DNA of 64,000 nt from Nonomuraea ceibae (GTDB lineage: Bacteria; Actinomycetota; Actinomycetes; Streptosporangiales; Streptosporangiaceae): the NCBI RefSeq assembly GCF_019396325.1, contig NZ_JAHKRO010000001.1:186001-250000 (forward strand), given 5' to 3'. Every line of letters begins with the position of its first letter. Position 1 is the first letter of the stretch. A program made the translations under genes and the position numbers. The notes beneath the pieces are model-generated. The model had not been told where the DNA came from and did not search any database. It worked only from the letters and a program-made list of their open reading frames with translations. This document shows, one piece after another, positions 17,008 to 25,034 of this stretch.

Positions 17008-17328
17008 ATGAACTGGCTCATCCTCGGGCTGGCCGGTCTGGTCGAGATCGCCTGGGCGCAGAGCATCAAACCCACCCAGGGCTTCACCAGGCCGCTGCCC
17101 ACCCTGATCTGCTTCGTCCTCATGGCCGCCGCCGTCTGGCTGCTGTCGTACGCGATGCGGACCCTGCCCGTCGGCACCGCGTACGCCGTCTTCACCGGCA
17201 TCGGCGCGGTCGGCGCGATCGCCCTCGGGATCGTCGTGCACAAGGACCCGGTGTCGATCGGCCGCATGGCCGCGCTGGCGCTCATCGTCGGCGGCATCGT
17301 GCTCGCCCGCGTCACCAGCCCGGAGTAG
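17008..17328 (+). CDS. SMR transporter of the Gdx/SugE clade
   Basis: 106 residues, four membrane helices. The N-terminal helix keeps Gly10, Glu13 and Trp16 (GLVEIAW), and the third helix region reads LPVGTAYAVFTGIGAVG with Tyr59: the pattern of the guanidinium-exporting Gdx (SugE) branch rather than EmrE/Qac. Two Gdx headgroup-site positions differ: residue 42 is Ala (usually Ser) and residue 62 is Phe (usually Trp). It is probably a proton-coupled exporter of small cations, with guanidinium the first candidate. Single gene, so probably a dual-topology homodimer. Confidence 0.85.
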   Translation: MNWLILGLAGLVEIAWAQSIKPTQGFTRPLPTLICFVLMAAAVWLLSYAMRTLPVGTAYAVFTGIGAVGAIALGIVVHKDPVSIGRMAALALIVGGIVLARVTSPE

Positions 17329-17336
17329 GCATAAAA

Positions 17337-17353
17337 AATATTACGGTAATATT
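17337..17353. promoter_or_regulatory. AATATTAC palindrome / leaderless promoter of TetR gene
   Basis: Perfect 8-bp arms around one base (AATATTAC-G-GTAATATT) in an AT island that contrasts with the GC-rich surroundings. TAATAT (17347-17352) is positioned as a -10 box 7 bases before the ATG at 17359, suggesting a leaderless, autoregulated transcript. Confidence 0.6.
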
Positions 17354-17358
17354 TGCGC

Positions 17359-17964
17359 ATGACCCGACATGCCGACGCGGACACGCGGCGCTCGCAGATC
17401 ACCCACGCGCTGATGAGGACCCTGGCCGAACGGGGGCTCGCCCGCACCACGCTGGCCGACGTCGCGGCGGCGGCCGAGGTGTCGGTGGGCCTGGTGCAGC
17501 GCTACTTCCGCTCGAAGGACGAGCTGCTGCTCTTCGGCATCGAGCACGTCTACCGGCGCGTCGGCGAGCGCGTCAGGCAGGTCCAGGTCACCACTCCGGT
17601 GCGCGGGTTCGTGATGCGGCTGATGGAGACGTTCCTGCCGCTGGACCCCGAGCGCGAACGTGAGCTCAGGGTCTGGCTGACCTTCCTCCAGGCCACGCTC
17701 ACCGACGACAAGACGGCCGCCGTGCACCGGGCCGCCACGGCCGACCTGCTCGACGGCCTCGCCGACGCGCTGGCCGGGGCCCAGCGCGCGGGCGAGCTCG
17801 ACCCCGCGCTCGACCCGCGCGTGGAGGCGGCCTCGCTGGTCGCGTTCGTCGACGGCCTGTGCCTGCACCACGCCGCCACCGGCACGGGCTACGACGCCGC
17901 CGGCATCCGCGCGGCGCTCGCCGCCTACCTGGGCCGCCTCTTCGGCGCGGAGGTGACCGCGTGA
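17359..17964 (+). CDS. TetR-family regulator coupled to GAP-family protein
   Basis: 201 residues; HTH about 32-55 (LADVAAAAEVSVGLVQRYFR), with a C-terminal domain of the TetR_C_6/BetI-like sort. A TTG six bases upstream is in frame, but ATG 17359 fits the -10 position. The stop overlaps the next gene's GTG start (GTGA), so regulator and membrane protein are translated together. Confidence 0.85.
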   Translation: MTRHADADTRRSQITHALMRTLAERGLARTTLADVAAAAEVSVGLVQRYFRSKDELLLFGIEHVYRRVGERVRQVQVTTPVRGFVMRLMETFLPLDPERERELRVWLTFLQATLTDDKTAAVHRAATADLLDGLADALAGAQRAGELDPALDPRVEAASLVAFVDGLCLHHAATGTGYDAAGIRAALAAYLGRLFGAEVTA

Positions 17965-18674
17965 CGCTCGGGCTCGCGCTGATGCTCGGCGGGCTCGCCC
18001 TGATCGACAGCACCAGCTTCGGCACCCTGCTCATCCCCGTGTGGCTGCTGCTCACCCCCGGCCGGTTGCGCGCCGGGCGCGTCGCCGTCTACCTGGGCAC
18101 GGTGGCCGCGTTCTACTTCTGCGTAGGCGTGCTGCTCACGCTCGGCGCCGACGCCGCCCTGCTCGCGGCCCGCGCGCTCGTCGCCGACATCCCGGCGACG
18201 ACGCTGAAGATCGGGCAGCTCGCCCTCGGCGTCGCCGTCATCGCGGCAAGCTACTGGCTGGAGGCCAGGGCCCGGCGGCAGGAGGGCGAACCCGGCAAGG
18301 TCCAGCGCTGGCGGGTCAAGGCGATGACCGGCAGCGGCAGCACCGGCGCCCTGATGAGCCTGGCCCTGCTGGCGGCGCTGCTGGAGGTCGCCACCATGCT
18401 GCCCTATCTGGCCGCCGTCGGCCTGATCGCCGACGCGGACCTCGGATGGCAGCTCTCGGGGGTCACGATCGCCGGATACTGCCTGGTGATGACGCTCCCG
18501 GCGATCGTGCTCGCCGTCGCCCGGCTGGCCGCGCACCGCAGGGTGGAGCCGCTGCTGCAGAAGATCAACGACTGGCTGACCAGGAACACCGCACGGGTCC
18601 TCGGCTGGACCGTGGGCGGCATCGGCATCGCCATCACGCTCAACGCCGTGGCCAGGCTGCTGCTGGAGCCCTGA
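17961..18674 (+). CDS. GAP/SfLAP-family membrane protein
   Basis: 237 residues, about six membrane helices. The N-terminal DSTSFGTLLIPVWLLLTPG motif (about 16-34) identifies the Sap/GAP family (peptidoglycolipid or sulfolipid addressing protein, PF11139), whose mycobacterial members help move glycolipids to the cell surface. A cytoplasmic basic loop (about 95-115) separates two halves. GTG 17961 overlaps the TetR stop. The exported substrate is unknown here. Confidence 0.75.
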   Translation: MTLGLALMLGGLALIDSTSFGTLLIPVWLLLTPGRLRAGRVAVYLGTVAAFYFCVGVLLTLGADAALLAARALVADIPATTLKIGQLALGVAVIAASYWLEARARRQEGEPGKVQRWRVKAMTGSGSTGALMSLALLAALLEVATMLPYLAAVGLIADADLGWQLSGVTIAGYCLVMTLPAIVLAVARLAAHRRVEPLLQKINDWLTRNTARVLGWTVGGIGIAITLNAVARLLLEP

Positions 18675-18704
18675 CGCGCCGGGCATCAACTACAGTCGTC
18701 CGCC

Positions 18705-19352
18705 ATGACCGCATCCTCCTCCTACCTGAGCGCTACGGCGGACGCCTACGACGCCGTGGCCGACATCTACGCCGACTTCGTCCGTGACTCGCTCGACCGC
18801 CAGCCGCTGGACCGCGCGATCATCGCCGCGTTCGCCGAGCTCGTCCGGGCCGCCGGGCCCCGGCCGGTCGTCGAGGCCGGGTGCGGTCCCGGCTACGTGA
18901 CGGCCCACCTGCGCGACCTCGGGCTGGACGCGTCCGGCGTCGACCTGTCCGCCGAGCTGATCCGGATCGCCCGCAGGGACCATCCCGGCCTGCGGTTCGA
19001 GGTCGGTTCGATGGGGGCCGTCGACGCGGCCGACGGCGAGCTGGGCGGCCTGCTGTCCTGGTACTCGCTCATCCACACCCCGCCCGCGGAGCTGCCGCCG
19101 TATCTCGCCGAGTTCCGCCGGGTGGTGGCCCCGGGCGGCCATCTCCTGCTCGGCTTCTTCGAGTCCGACGGCGGGCCGGTTTCGCAGTTCGACCACAAGG
19201 TCACGCCTGCCTACCGGTGGCCGATCGACGAGCTGGCGGACCTGGCCCGCAAGGAGGGCTTCGTCGAGGTGGCGCGGATGTCGCGCGAGCCGGTGGAGGG
19301 CGAGCGGTTCCGCCACGGCCGCCTGCTGATGGCCAGGCCCGATCACGCCTGA
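18705..19352 (+). CDS. SAM-dependent methyltransferase (class I)
   Basis: 215 residues with a Rossmann core: motif I VVEAGCGPGYVT (about 54-65), acidic SGVDLS (about 76-81), motif IV-like GLLSWYSLIH, and a post-motif PGGHLLLGFF. Substrate unknown. The 3' end overlaps the convergent hydrolase gene by 10 bp. Confidence 0.85.
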   Translation: MTASSSYLSATADAYDAVADIYADFVRDSLDRQPLDRAIIAAFAELVRAAGPRPVVEAGCGPGYVTAHLRDLGLDASGVDLSAELIRIARRDHPGLRFEVGSMGAVDAADGELGGLLSWYSLIHTPPAELPPYLAEFRRVVAPGGHLLLGFFESDGGPVSQFDHKVTPAYRWPIDELADLARKEGFVEVARMSREPVEGERFRHGRLLMARPDHA

Positions 19353-20227
19353 CGCGCGGCCTGCTCGGTGACGCGCTCGACGGCCTGGACGACGACGCCG
19401 GGCTGGTCGACGTAGATGTGGTGGCCGCTGTCCTCGGCGGTGCTCAGTCTGGCGTCGCCGGACAGCGCGAGCCAGGCGCGCTGCCCGGCGGTCCACGCCC
19501 GCTCCAGACGCGGCCCGTACTCGGGGAGCGCGGCGAGATACGGCTTGCCGTGCTGGATCACCTCCACCGGGATGTCGCCCGCGGACCTGACCGGGCCGTC
19601 GGCCATGACGAGCTTCTCCGGGTTCTCGCCCCGGAACATCGCCAGGTTCTGCGCGCGCAGCTCGGCGGCCGGGCCGGTGGCCGACTCGGGGATGGCCTTG
19701 GCGATGTCGGCCGCCATGGTGGGCGGGGTGGCGTCCATCAGGACCAGCCCCTTGACCCTGTCGCGGTGGTCGGGGGCGTACCTGGCGGCGATCAGCCCGC
19801 CCAGCGAGTGCCCGGCGAGGACGACCGGGGCGTCACCGGCGACGCGGTCGAGCACGCCGGTGAGGATCTTCCCTGTGCCGGCGAAGCTCTGCGGGCCGTC
19901 CGGCGGGTCGCTCGCCCCCGCGCCGAGCCGGTCGTAGGAGCAGACCCGGTTCCGCTCGCTCAGCGTCTTCTGGAGGGCGGCCAGCTTGTCGAGCCCGTCG
20001 CCGCCGCCGTGCATCAGGACGACGACCGGGCCGCCCTTGTCCGGGTCGCCCGAGCACGACACGTTCACCGACCGGCCCGCGACCTGGATCTTCTCGACCC
20101 CGGAGAGCGGGGCGGCCGCGAGGGGGTCCCAGTTCTCCAGCGCGTCGCCGCCGCAGCCGGCCGCGCCCGCGCCGAGCACGGCGCAGCACAGCGCGGCCAC
20201 GACGGATGACTTGATCTTGCCGGGCAT
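19343..20227 (-). CDS. Alpha/beta-hydrolase lipoprotein
   Basis: 294 residues. Signal with lipobox AAGC (Cys about 25), then an alpha/beta-hydrolase fold: oxyanion region HGGG, nucleophile elbow GHSLGG, acid in LVLMDATPP, and the His in DSGHHIYVD near the end. It is probably anchored on the outer face of the membrane. GGAGG lies upstream of ATG 20227. Divergent from the histidine kinase gene; substrate unknown. Confidence 0.85.
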   Translation of the reverse strand: MPGKIKSSVVAALCCAVLGAGAAGCGGDALENWDPLAAAPLSGVEKIQVAGRSVNVSCSGDPDKGGPVVVLMHGGGDGLDKLAALQKTLSERNRVCSYDRLGAGASDPPDGPQSFAGTGKILTGVLDRVAGDAPVVLAGHSLGGLIAARYAPDHRDRVKGLVLMDATPPTMAADIAKAIPESATGPAAELRAQNLAMFRGENPEKLVMADGPVRSAGDIPVEVIQHGKPYLAALPEYGPRLERAWTAGQRAWLALSGDARLSTAEDSGHHIYVDQPGVVVQAVERVTEQAARQA

Positions 20228-20300
20228 GTGGTCCTCCAGTGGGGGATTCGGATCGCGTCGCAACGCTACGGAGCGGGCGCCTGGAGATCGTCCCCGTGCG

Positions 20301-20346
20301 GTGGACATTCGCCGGTAGCTCGCAGGAGCTACCCCCGGATGTCCAC
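20301..20346. promoter_or_regulatory. 46-bp inverted repeat between hydrolase and sensor kinase genes
   Basis: 21-bp arms (20301-20321, 20326-20346) match at 18 positions around a GCAG loop, with GTGGACAT and AGCTC at the matching ends. It lies 30 bp before the CCCTAGGGT promoter element of the kinase gene. It could be a binding site for the adjacent response regulator or a hairpin upstream of the promoter. Confidence 0.55.
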
Positions 20347-20375
20347 CCTGTGGTGACGAACCGAGGCCGCCGGGT

Positions 20376-20384
20376 CCCTAGGGT
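20376..20384 (+). promoter_or_regulatory. CCCTAGGGT promoter element of sensor kinase
   Basis: TAGGGT as a probable -10, six bases before an ATG at 20391. That ATG opens a five-codon frame whose TGA overlaps the kinase ATG at 20405, and its AGGGAG can serve as the kinase ribosome site. The same nine bases with the same N6-ATG geometry precede the second kinase gene at 40508. Confidence 0.45.
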
Positions 20385-20404
20385 TTGCGCATGAGGGAGT
20401 CGTC

Positions 20405-21556
20405 ATGACCGGTCCACGGCGCATCACGGACCTGTGGCGGCGGTGCGACGTCGTGGTCCGGGACTTACCGTTCGCGCTGCTGATGGCCGTCGCCTCGCTC
20501 CTGCCGGGGCTCCACGGCAAGGGGACGCAGGTCGGCGAGCTGCCGGCCCGGCCCGTCGACGAGGCGGCGTTCGTGGTGCTCGCCCTGGAGTGCCTGCCGC
20601 TCGCCGTGCGGCGCCGCCTGCCGGCGGTGAGCGTGGCACTGGTGGCGCTCGGCTTCGCCCTCGACCAGCTCCACGCCTACCACTTGTTCGCGAGCAACAC
20701 GATGCCCATAGCCCTCATCAGCGCGGGCGCCCACCTGGAGCGCCACCGCCGCGTCACCGTGGTCCTCCTCTCCCTGGCGTACGTGCCGCTCGCGATCGCG
20801 CTCGCCCGGCTGGGCGCGACCGAGAGTGTGGAGGGGTATGTGGTCTTCTACCTGTCCCTGGTCCTCACCTGGTGCATCGGGGCCTGGCTGCGCTCAACCC
20901 GCGCCGCCGAGGCCGAGCACCGCCGCCACGTCGCCGAGGCCACCCGCGCCGCCGAACGCACCCGCATCGCCCGCGAGCTCCACGACGTCGTGACGCACCA
21001 CGTGACGGCGATGGTCGTGCAGGCCGAGGCGGCCCGCTACCTGACGGCCGCGCCCGACCGGCTCGACGCGACGCTGAGCGCCGTCACCGACACCGGCCGG
21101 CGGGCCATCGCCGACCTGCGGCACATGCTCGACCTGCTCAAGGCCGATCACGACACCCACGTCGGCCTGCCGCCGGCCGGTGAGCTCCGCGCGCTCGTGG
21201 AACAGACCCGCCGGGCCGGGCAGCCGGTGGAGCTCGCAGAGGAGGGCAGCCCGGCGGAATCGGCGGGCAGCGCCGAGCTGGTCGCCTATAGGGTCGTCCA
21301 GGAGGCTCTGACGAACGCTCTCAAACACGCCCACGGCACCCCCACCACGGTCCGGGTGCGCCACGGCGAGAAGGAGATCAGCGTGGAGGTCACCACCGGC
21401 GGCCCCGGCTCCGGCGGCGTCTCTCCCGGCGGGAGCGGGCGGGGCCTGGCCGGGCTCCGCGAGCGGGTGGAGGCACTGGGCGGCGAGTTCGACGCCCACC
21501 GGCAGGCGGGCGGTTTCGTGGTACGGGCACGCGTCCCCGCAGGTGGGCGGTCGTGA
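20405..21556 (+). CDS. Sensor histidine kinase (HisKA_3, NarL-partner type)
   Basis: 383 residues. The N-terminal half has about four to five membrane helices (about 20-165); the dimerisation/phosphoacceptor segment is ARELHDVVTHHVTAMVV (His about 196) and the C-terminal ATPase has GRGLAGLRERVEALGG. Membrane sensor without a large extracellular domain. The response regulator gene overlaps its stop (GTGA), so they form one signalling pair. Confidence 0.9.
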   Translation: MTGPRRITDLWRRCDVVVRDLPFALLMAVASLLPGLHGKGTQVGELPARPVDEAAFVVLALECLPLAVRRRLPAVSVALVALGFALDQLHAYHLFASNTMPIALISAGAHLERHRRVTVVLLSLAYVPLAIALARLGATESVEGYVVFYLSLVLTWCIGAWLRSTRAAEAEHRRHVAEATRAAERTRIARELHDVVTHHVTAMVVQAEAARYLTAAPDRLDATLSAVTDTGRRAIADLRHMLDLLKADHDTHVGLPPAGELRALVEQTRRAGQPVELAEEGSPAESAGSAELVAYRVVQEALTNALKHAHGTPTTVRVRHGEKEISVEVTTGGPGSGGVSPGGSGRGLAGLRERVEALGGEFDAHRQAGGFVVRARVPAGGRS

Positions 21557-22212
21557 GCGCGCCGATCCGGGTCCTGGTCTGCGACGACCAGGCGCTGATC
21601 CGCACCGGCTTCGCGACGATCATCGGCGCGCAGCCGGACATGGAGGTGGTGGGCGAGTGCGGCGACGGTCGCGTCGCGGTCGACCTCGCCCGCCGGCTGA
21701 GTCCCGGCGTCGTGGTGATGGACGTGCGGATGCCGGTGCTCGACGGCATCGAGGCGACCCGCCTGCTGGCCGGCGCCGGGGTCGCCGATCCGGTCAAGGT
21801 GCTGGTGGTGACGACGTTCAACCTGGACGAGTACGTCTACGAGGCGCTGCGCGCGGGGGCGAGCGGGTTCCTGCTCAAGGACGCGCCGCCGGCTCAGCTC
21901 CTGCACGGCATCCGCACGGTCGCCTCGGGTGCCGCGCTGCTGGCGCCCGAGGTGACGCGGCGGCTCGTCGGCAGGTACGCGTCCCGGATCCGCCCCGCCG
22001 AAGGGGGCCCCGACGACAGCGCGCTGACCCCGCGTGAGCTGGAGGTGCTGCGTCTCATCGCAGACGGGCGGTCCAACAGCGAGATCGCCGCCACGCTGGT
22101 GATCAGCCAGGAGACGGTCAAGACGTACGTGTCGCGCATCCTGACCAAGCTCGGCCTGCGTGACCGCGTGCAGGCGGTGGTCTACGCCTACCGCAGGGGA
22201 CTGGTGACCTGA
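21553..22212 (+). CDS. LuxR/NarL-type response regulator
   Basis: 219 residues. Receiver domain with phospho-acceptor Asp in VVMDVRMP (about 56), Thr in VVTTFN and Lys in LLKDA; C-terminal LuxR HTH with LTPRELEVLRLIADGRSN (about 157-174) and IAATLVISQETVKTYVSRI. GTG start overlaps the kinase stop. Possible targets include its own operon through the 46-bp inverted repeat upstream. Confidence 0.92.
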   Translation: MSAPIRVLVCDDQALIRTGFATIIGAQPDMEVVGECGDGRVAVDLARRLSPGVVVMDVRMPVLDGIEATRLLAGAGVADPVKVLVVTTFNLDEYVYEALRAGASGFLLKDAPPAQLLHGIRTVASGAALLAPEVTRRLVGRYASRIRPAEGGPDDSALTPRELEVLRLIADGRSNSEIAATLVISQETVKTYVSRILTKLGLRDRVQAVVYAYRRGLVT

Positions 22213-22234
22213 GACGTCCGCGCGAAGGTTTGGA

Positions 22235-22264
22235 TTACCAACTACTATGACGAGCGGTTGGTAA
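22235..22264. promoter_or_regulatory. TTACCAAC / GTTGGTAA inverted repeat
   Basis: Perfect 8-bp arms (22235-22242, 22257-22264) separated by 14 bases in an AT-rich stretch just upstream of the ADH-like gene's GGAGGT. Probable operator, but no regulator gene adjoins it, so its protein is encoded elsewhere. Confidence 0.4.
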
Positions 22265-22292
22265 AACAAACTATTTTCCGGAGGTCACGCCC

Positions 22293-23219
22293 ATGCACGC
22301 CGCCGTCATCCAGGCAGCCGATGCCCCGCCGGTCTACCGCGAGCACCCCGCCCCCGAGCCGCGCCACGGCGACGAGCTGGCCGTCGAGGTCCTCGCCGCC
22401 GGGCTGCACCACCTGACCAGGGCCAAGGCGAACGGCTCCCACTACTCCGGCGACGCCGCCTACCCGCTCGTCCCCGGCGTCGACGGCGTGGTGCGCGACC
22501 AGGAGGGCAACGTCCGCTACGCGGTGCTGGACGACACCCCGCTCGGCACGTTCGCCGACCGCACCCTCATCGACCCCCGCCGCAGCGTGATCCTGCCCGA
22601 CGGCATCGACCCCGTACGCATCGCCGCCGCGATGAACCCGGCCATGTCGTCCTGGGTGGCGCTGCGCCGGCGCGTCGACTTCCACGCCGGGCAGCGCGTC
22701 CTCGTCCTCGGCGCCACCGGCAACGCCGGGCGGATGGCGGTCCAGATCGCCAAGCTGTTCGGCGCCGCCCACGTCATCGCCGCCGGCCGTGACGCCGCCC
22801 GGCTGAGCGCGCTGACCGCGCTCGGCGCCGACGAGACGATCACCTTCGACGAGGTCGGTCGCGCCGCCGACGTCGACGTGGTCATCGACTACGTGTGGGG
22901 CGAGCCCGCCGCAGGGGCCATGATCCCGATGCTCGTCGCCCGCGCCGACCGCACCGTCCCGCTGACCTGGATCCAGATCGGCTCCGTCGCCGGCCCGACC
23001 GCGCCGATCCCCGCCGCGGCGCTGCGCTCGGCCCGCCTGCGGATCGTCGGCAGCGGCATCGGCTCGGTCCCCGCCCGCGACATCCTCGCCGAACTGCCCG
23101 AACTCGCCTCGGCGGTGACCGAGGGAGCCATTGACGTACGCGCCCGCGCCGTCCCCCTTGCCCGGATCGGCGAGGTCTGGACGGAGGAGACCGGCGACCG
23201 CATCGTCCTCGTCCCCTGA
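22293..23219 (+). CDS. MDR-superfamily (zinc-alcohol dehydrogenase-like) oxidoreductase
   Basis: 308 residues. N-terminal GroES-like domain and a Rossmann domain with VLGATGNAGRMAVQIAKL (about 147-164), typical of quinone-oxidoreductase-like MDR proteins. The catalytic-zinc ligands of true alcohol dehydrogenases are not evident, so it is probably a zinc-independent NADPH reductase. GGAGGT at 22280-22285 supports ATG 22293. Confidence 0.85.
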   Translation: MHAAVIQAADAPPVYREHPAPEPRHGDELAVEVLAAGLHHLTRAKANGSHYSGDAAYPLVPGVDGVVRDQEGNVRYAVLDDTPLGTFADRTLIDPRRSVILPDGIDPVRIAAAMNPAMSSWVALRRRVDFHAGQRVLVLGATGNAGRMAVQIAKLFGAAHVIAAGRDAARLSALTALGADETITFDEVGRAADVDVVIDYVWGEPAAGAMIPMLVARADRTVPLTWIQIGSVAGPTAPIPAAALRSARLRIVGSGIGSVPARDILAELPELASAVTEGAIDVRARAVPLARIGEVWTEETGDRIVLVP

Positions 23220-23228
23220 CCGCCGAGC

Positions 23229-25010
23229 TCACGACTTCAGCTTGAGCCGCTTCTTCGACGTGCCCGGGAACACCACGACCAGGTGGTGCTCCTCCCCGGC
23301 GCGGTCGACCCGGACGTGGACGCGGAGCCGGTAGCGGCCCTTGCCGGCGATCGCCAGGTTCGGCATCGGGGCGCCCGCGCCCACCTCGCCGCCGTCCTTC
23401 TCCGGCACGGTGAGCCGGCCGCTGCGGCTGACGAGCGGCACCTCGGTGACCTGATCCCACTTGGCCGTCCGCCGTGGTGGCGCGCTGCGGAAGGCCTTCA
23501 CCGTGAGGCACAGGTCCGTGACGTCCGCGACGTGGCCGACGAGCGCGGCGCTGTCGGCCACCCCGATGCCGCCGCTGTCGTCGTAGACCCGGTCCATCGC
23601 CAGCTCCGCCGCCTCCTCGAAGGCTTCGTCCCCGGGGTCGTGGACGAGGTAGCCGTGATCGCCGTCGGCGAACAGGAAGTATTTGGCCGTGGCCTGGACG
23701 ACGCCCTTCTTCCGGGGCCACGGGTCGCGGCACTTCGCGTTCTCCTCGGCGACATAGGCGTCGTACGCCGCCTCCGTCTCTCGGGCCGAGCGCAGCAGCT
23801 CAGGGTGGGTCGTGCCGACGATCTCCGGGCAGACATAGACGAGCTCCCGCGGGTCCGCGCCCCAGCCGGCCCGCGCGCTCCCGGCCTCCGTGAGGATGGC
23901 CTCCTGCTCCTCGCGGCCCCTCGCCCGGCACAGCGCCCGCCCGTACGCGAGGACGGCCTGGTCCGACAGGCTGTCCGGGAACATGGGCGGGACTCCGCCG
24001 TGCCTGCTGCGCGCCTGACACAGGAATGCGGCCTCACGTTCGGCGGGTTTCAGGTCACCGAAGTCGCGGTGCTCGTAGCAGTCCATCGACCAGCTGGTAT
24101 AGGTGAGATGCGCGTTCTGCTCCGGCTGGATCGTCGCGATGACCGGCAGGACGACCAGGGCCGCCACCGCGACGCGGATCGCCCGGTGCACGCCGGGCCG
24201 GTGGTCCGCCAGGCGTTCCCCGGTGGGCAGCTCGCGGGCGGTCGCCGCGTGCCACACGACGCTGACGAGCCCCAGCGCGTCCATGACGATCGAGGTCACC
24301 AGAGTGCCGCTGATGGAGTCCGCGACGTACAGGTAGAGCGGGATCGCCAGCACGGGGACGCCCATCGACGACCACCCGGCGACCAGCGTGCCGCGGCTCC
24401 ACCGGCCGTCGCGCCACTGCCCGACGACGGTGAGCAGGGTCGCCGCCACCGCGCACAGCGCAAACAGGGGGAAGTCGTTCGGCACGATCTCCGGCACGAC
24501 CTCCGGCAGGCCGAACTCGTCGAGCACCTCGTCGGCCGTGTCGGCCAGCACGACCGCGAACAGCGCCCCGGTCGCCACGCGCAGCACGCGGGACCGCCAG
24601 CGGATGACGAGCAGGTAGAGGACGTGGATCGCGGTCCACAGCACGAGCTGGAACACCGCGTCCACCTCGTCGGGAAGCAGCGCGATGGGCCACCACAGCA
24701 CGATCGCGTCGGCCACCGCCACATACAGCAGCCGGCGCAGCGCCTTCGCCCGGCGGTCCAGCGGCCCCGGCATGGGCGCGCGCAGGATCAGCCACAGGAA
24801 CGCGGCCTTCACCACGGCGGCGACGAGCAGCGCCACCGTGGTCGCGGTGTCGAACCCCGCGTCCCCGTAGAAGGCCGCGTAGTACGGCGGCTTCCATTCC
24901 GCGGCCGCCCAGAGCCACACGTCGCCGAGCACCAGTCCCGCGGCCGCCGCCACGAGAACCAGGCTGACGATCCCGATCCTGGCGATCCGCCATAAGCCAT
25001 CCGGAAGCAT
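23229..25010 (-). CDS. Multi-pass membrane protein of unknown function
   Basis: 593 residues. The first half (about 1-305) has eight or nine hydrophobic segments with several Trp-rich stretches; the second half (about 320-593) is soluble, with paired cysteines (MDCYEH, FLCQARS, ALCRARG, YVCPEI, AKCRDPW, DLCLTV) and a basic end (KKRLKLKS). I recognise no family. The cysteine content suggests an extracytoplasmic domain. It stands alone between the ADH-like gene and the isochorismatase gene. Confidence 0.75.
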   Translation of the reverse strand: MLPDGLWRIARIGIVSLVLVAAAAGLVLGDVWLWAAAEWKPPYYAAFYGDAGFDTATTVALLVAAVVKAAFLWLILRAPMPGPLDRRAKALRRLLYVAVADAIVLWWPIALLPDEVDAVFQLVLWTAIHVLYLLVIRWRSRVLRVATGALFAVVLADTADEVLDEFGLPEVVPEIVPNDFPLFALCAVAATLLTVVGQWRDGRWSRGTLVAGWSSMGVPVLAIPLYLYVADSISGTLVTSIVMDALGLVSVVWHAATARELPTGERLADHRPGVHRAIRVAVAALVVLPVIATIQPEQNAHLTYTSWSMDCYEHRDFGDLKPAEREAAFLCQARSRHGGVPPMFPDSLSDQAVLAYGRALCRARGREEQEAILTEAGSARAGWGADPRELVYVCPEIVGTTHPELLRSARETEAAYDAYVAEENAKCRDPWPRKKGVVQATAKYFLFADGDHGYLVHDPGDEAFEEAAELAMDRVYDDSGGIGVADSAALVGHVADVTDLCLTVKAFRSAPPRRTAKWDQVTEVPLVSRSGRLTVPEKDGGEVGAGAPMPNLAIAGKGRYRLRVHVRVDRAGEEHHLVVVFPGTSKKRLKLKS

Positions 25011-25034
25011 GGCACGCGATCTTAACGGCGGGCG

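Noticed and set aside
17008..17328. EmrE/Qac-type multidrug exporter
   Set aside because: Gly10-Glu13-Trp16 and the LPVGTAYAV region fit the Gdx/SugE branch better.
22235..22264. TTACCAAC/GTTGGTAA as a rho-independent terminator of the response-regulator gene
   Set aside because: The 14-base loop and weak AT stem make a poor hairpin, and it lies directly before a strong ribosome site; an operator is likelier.
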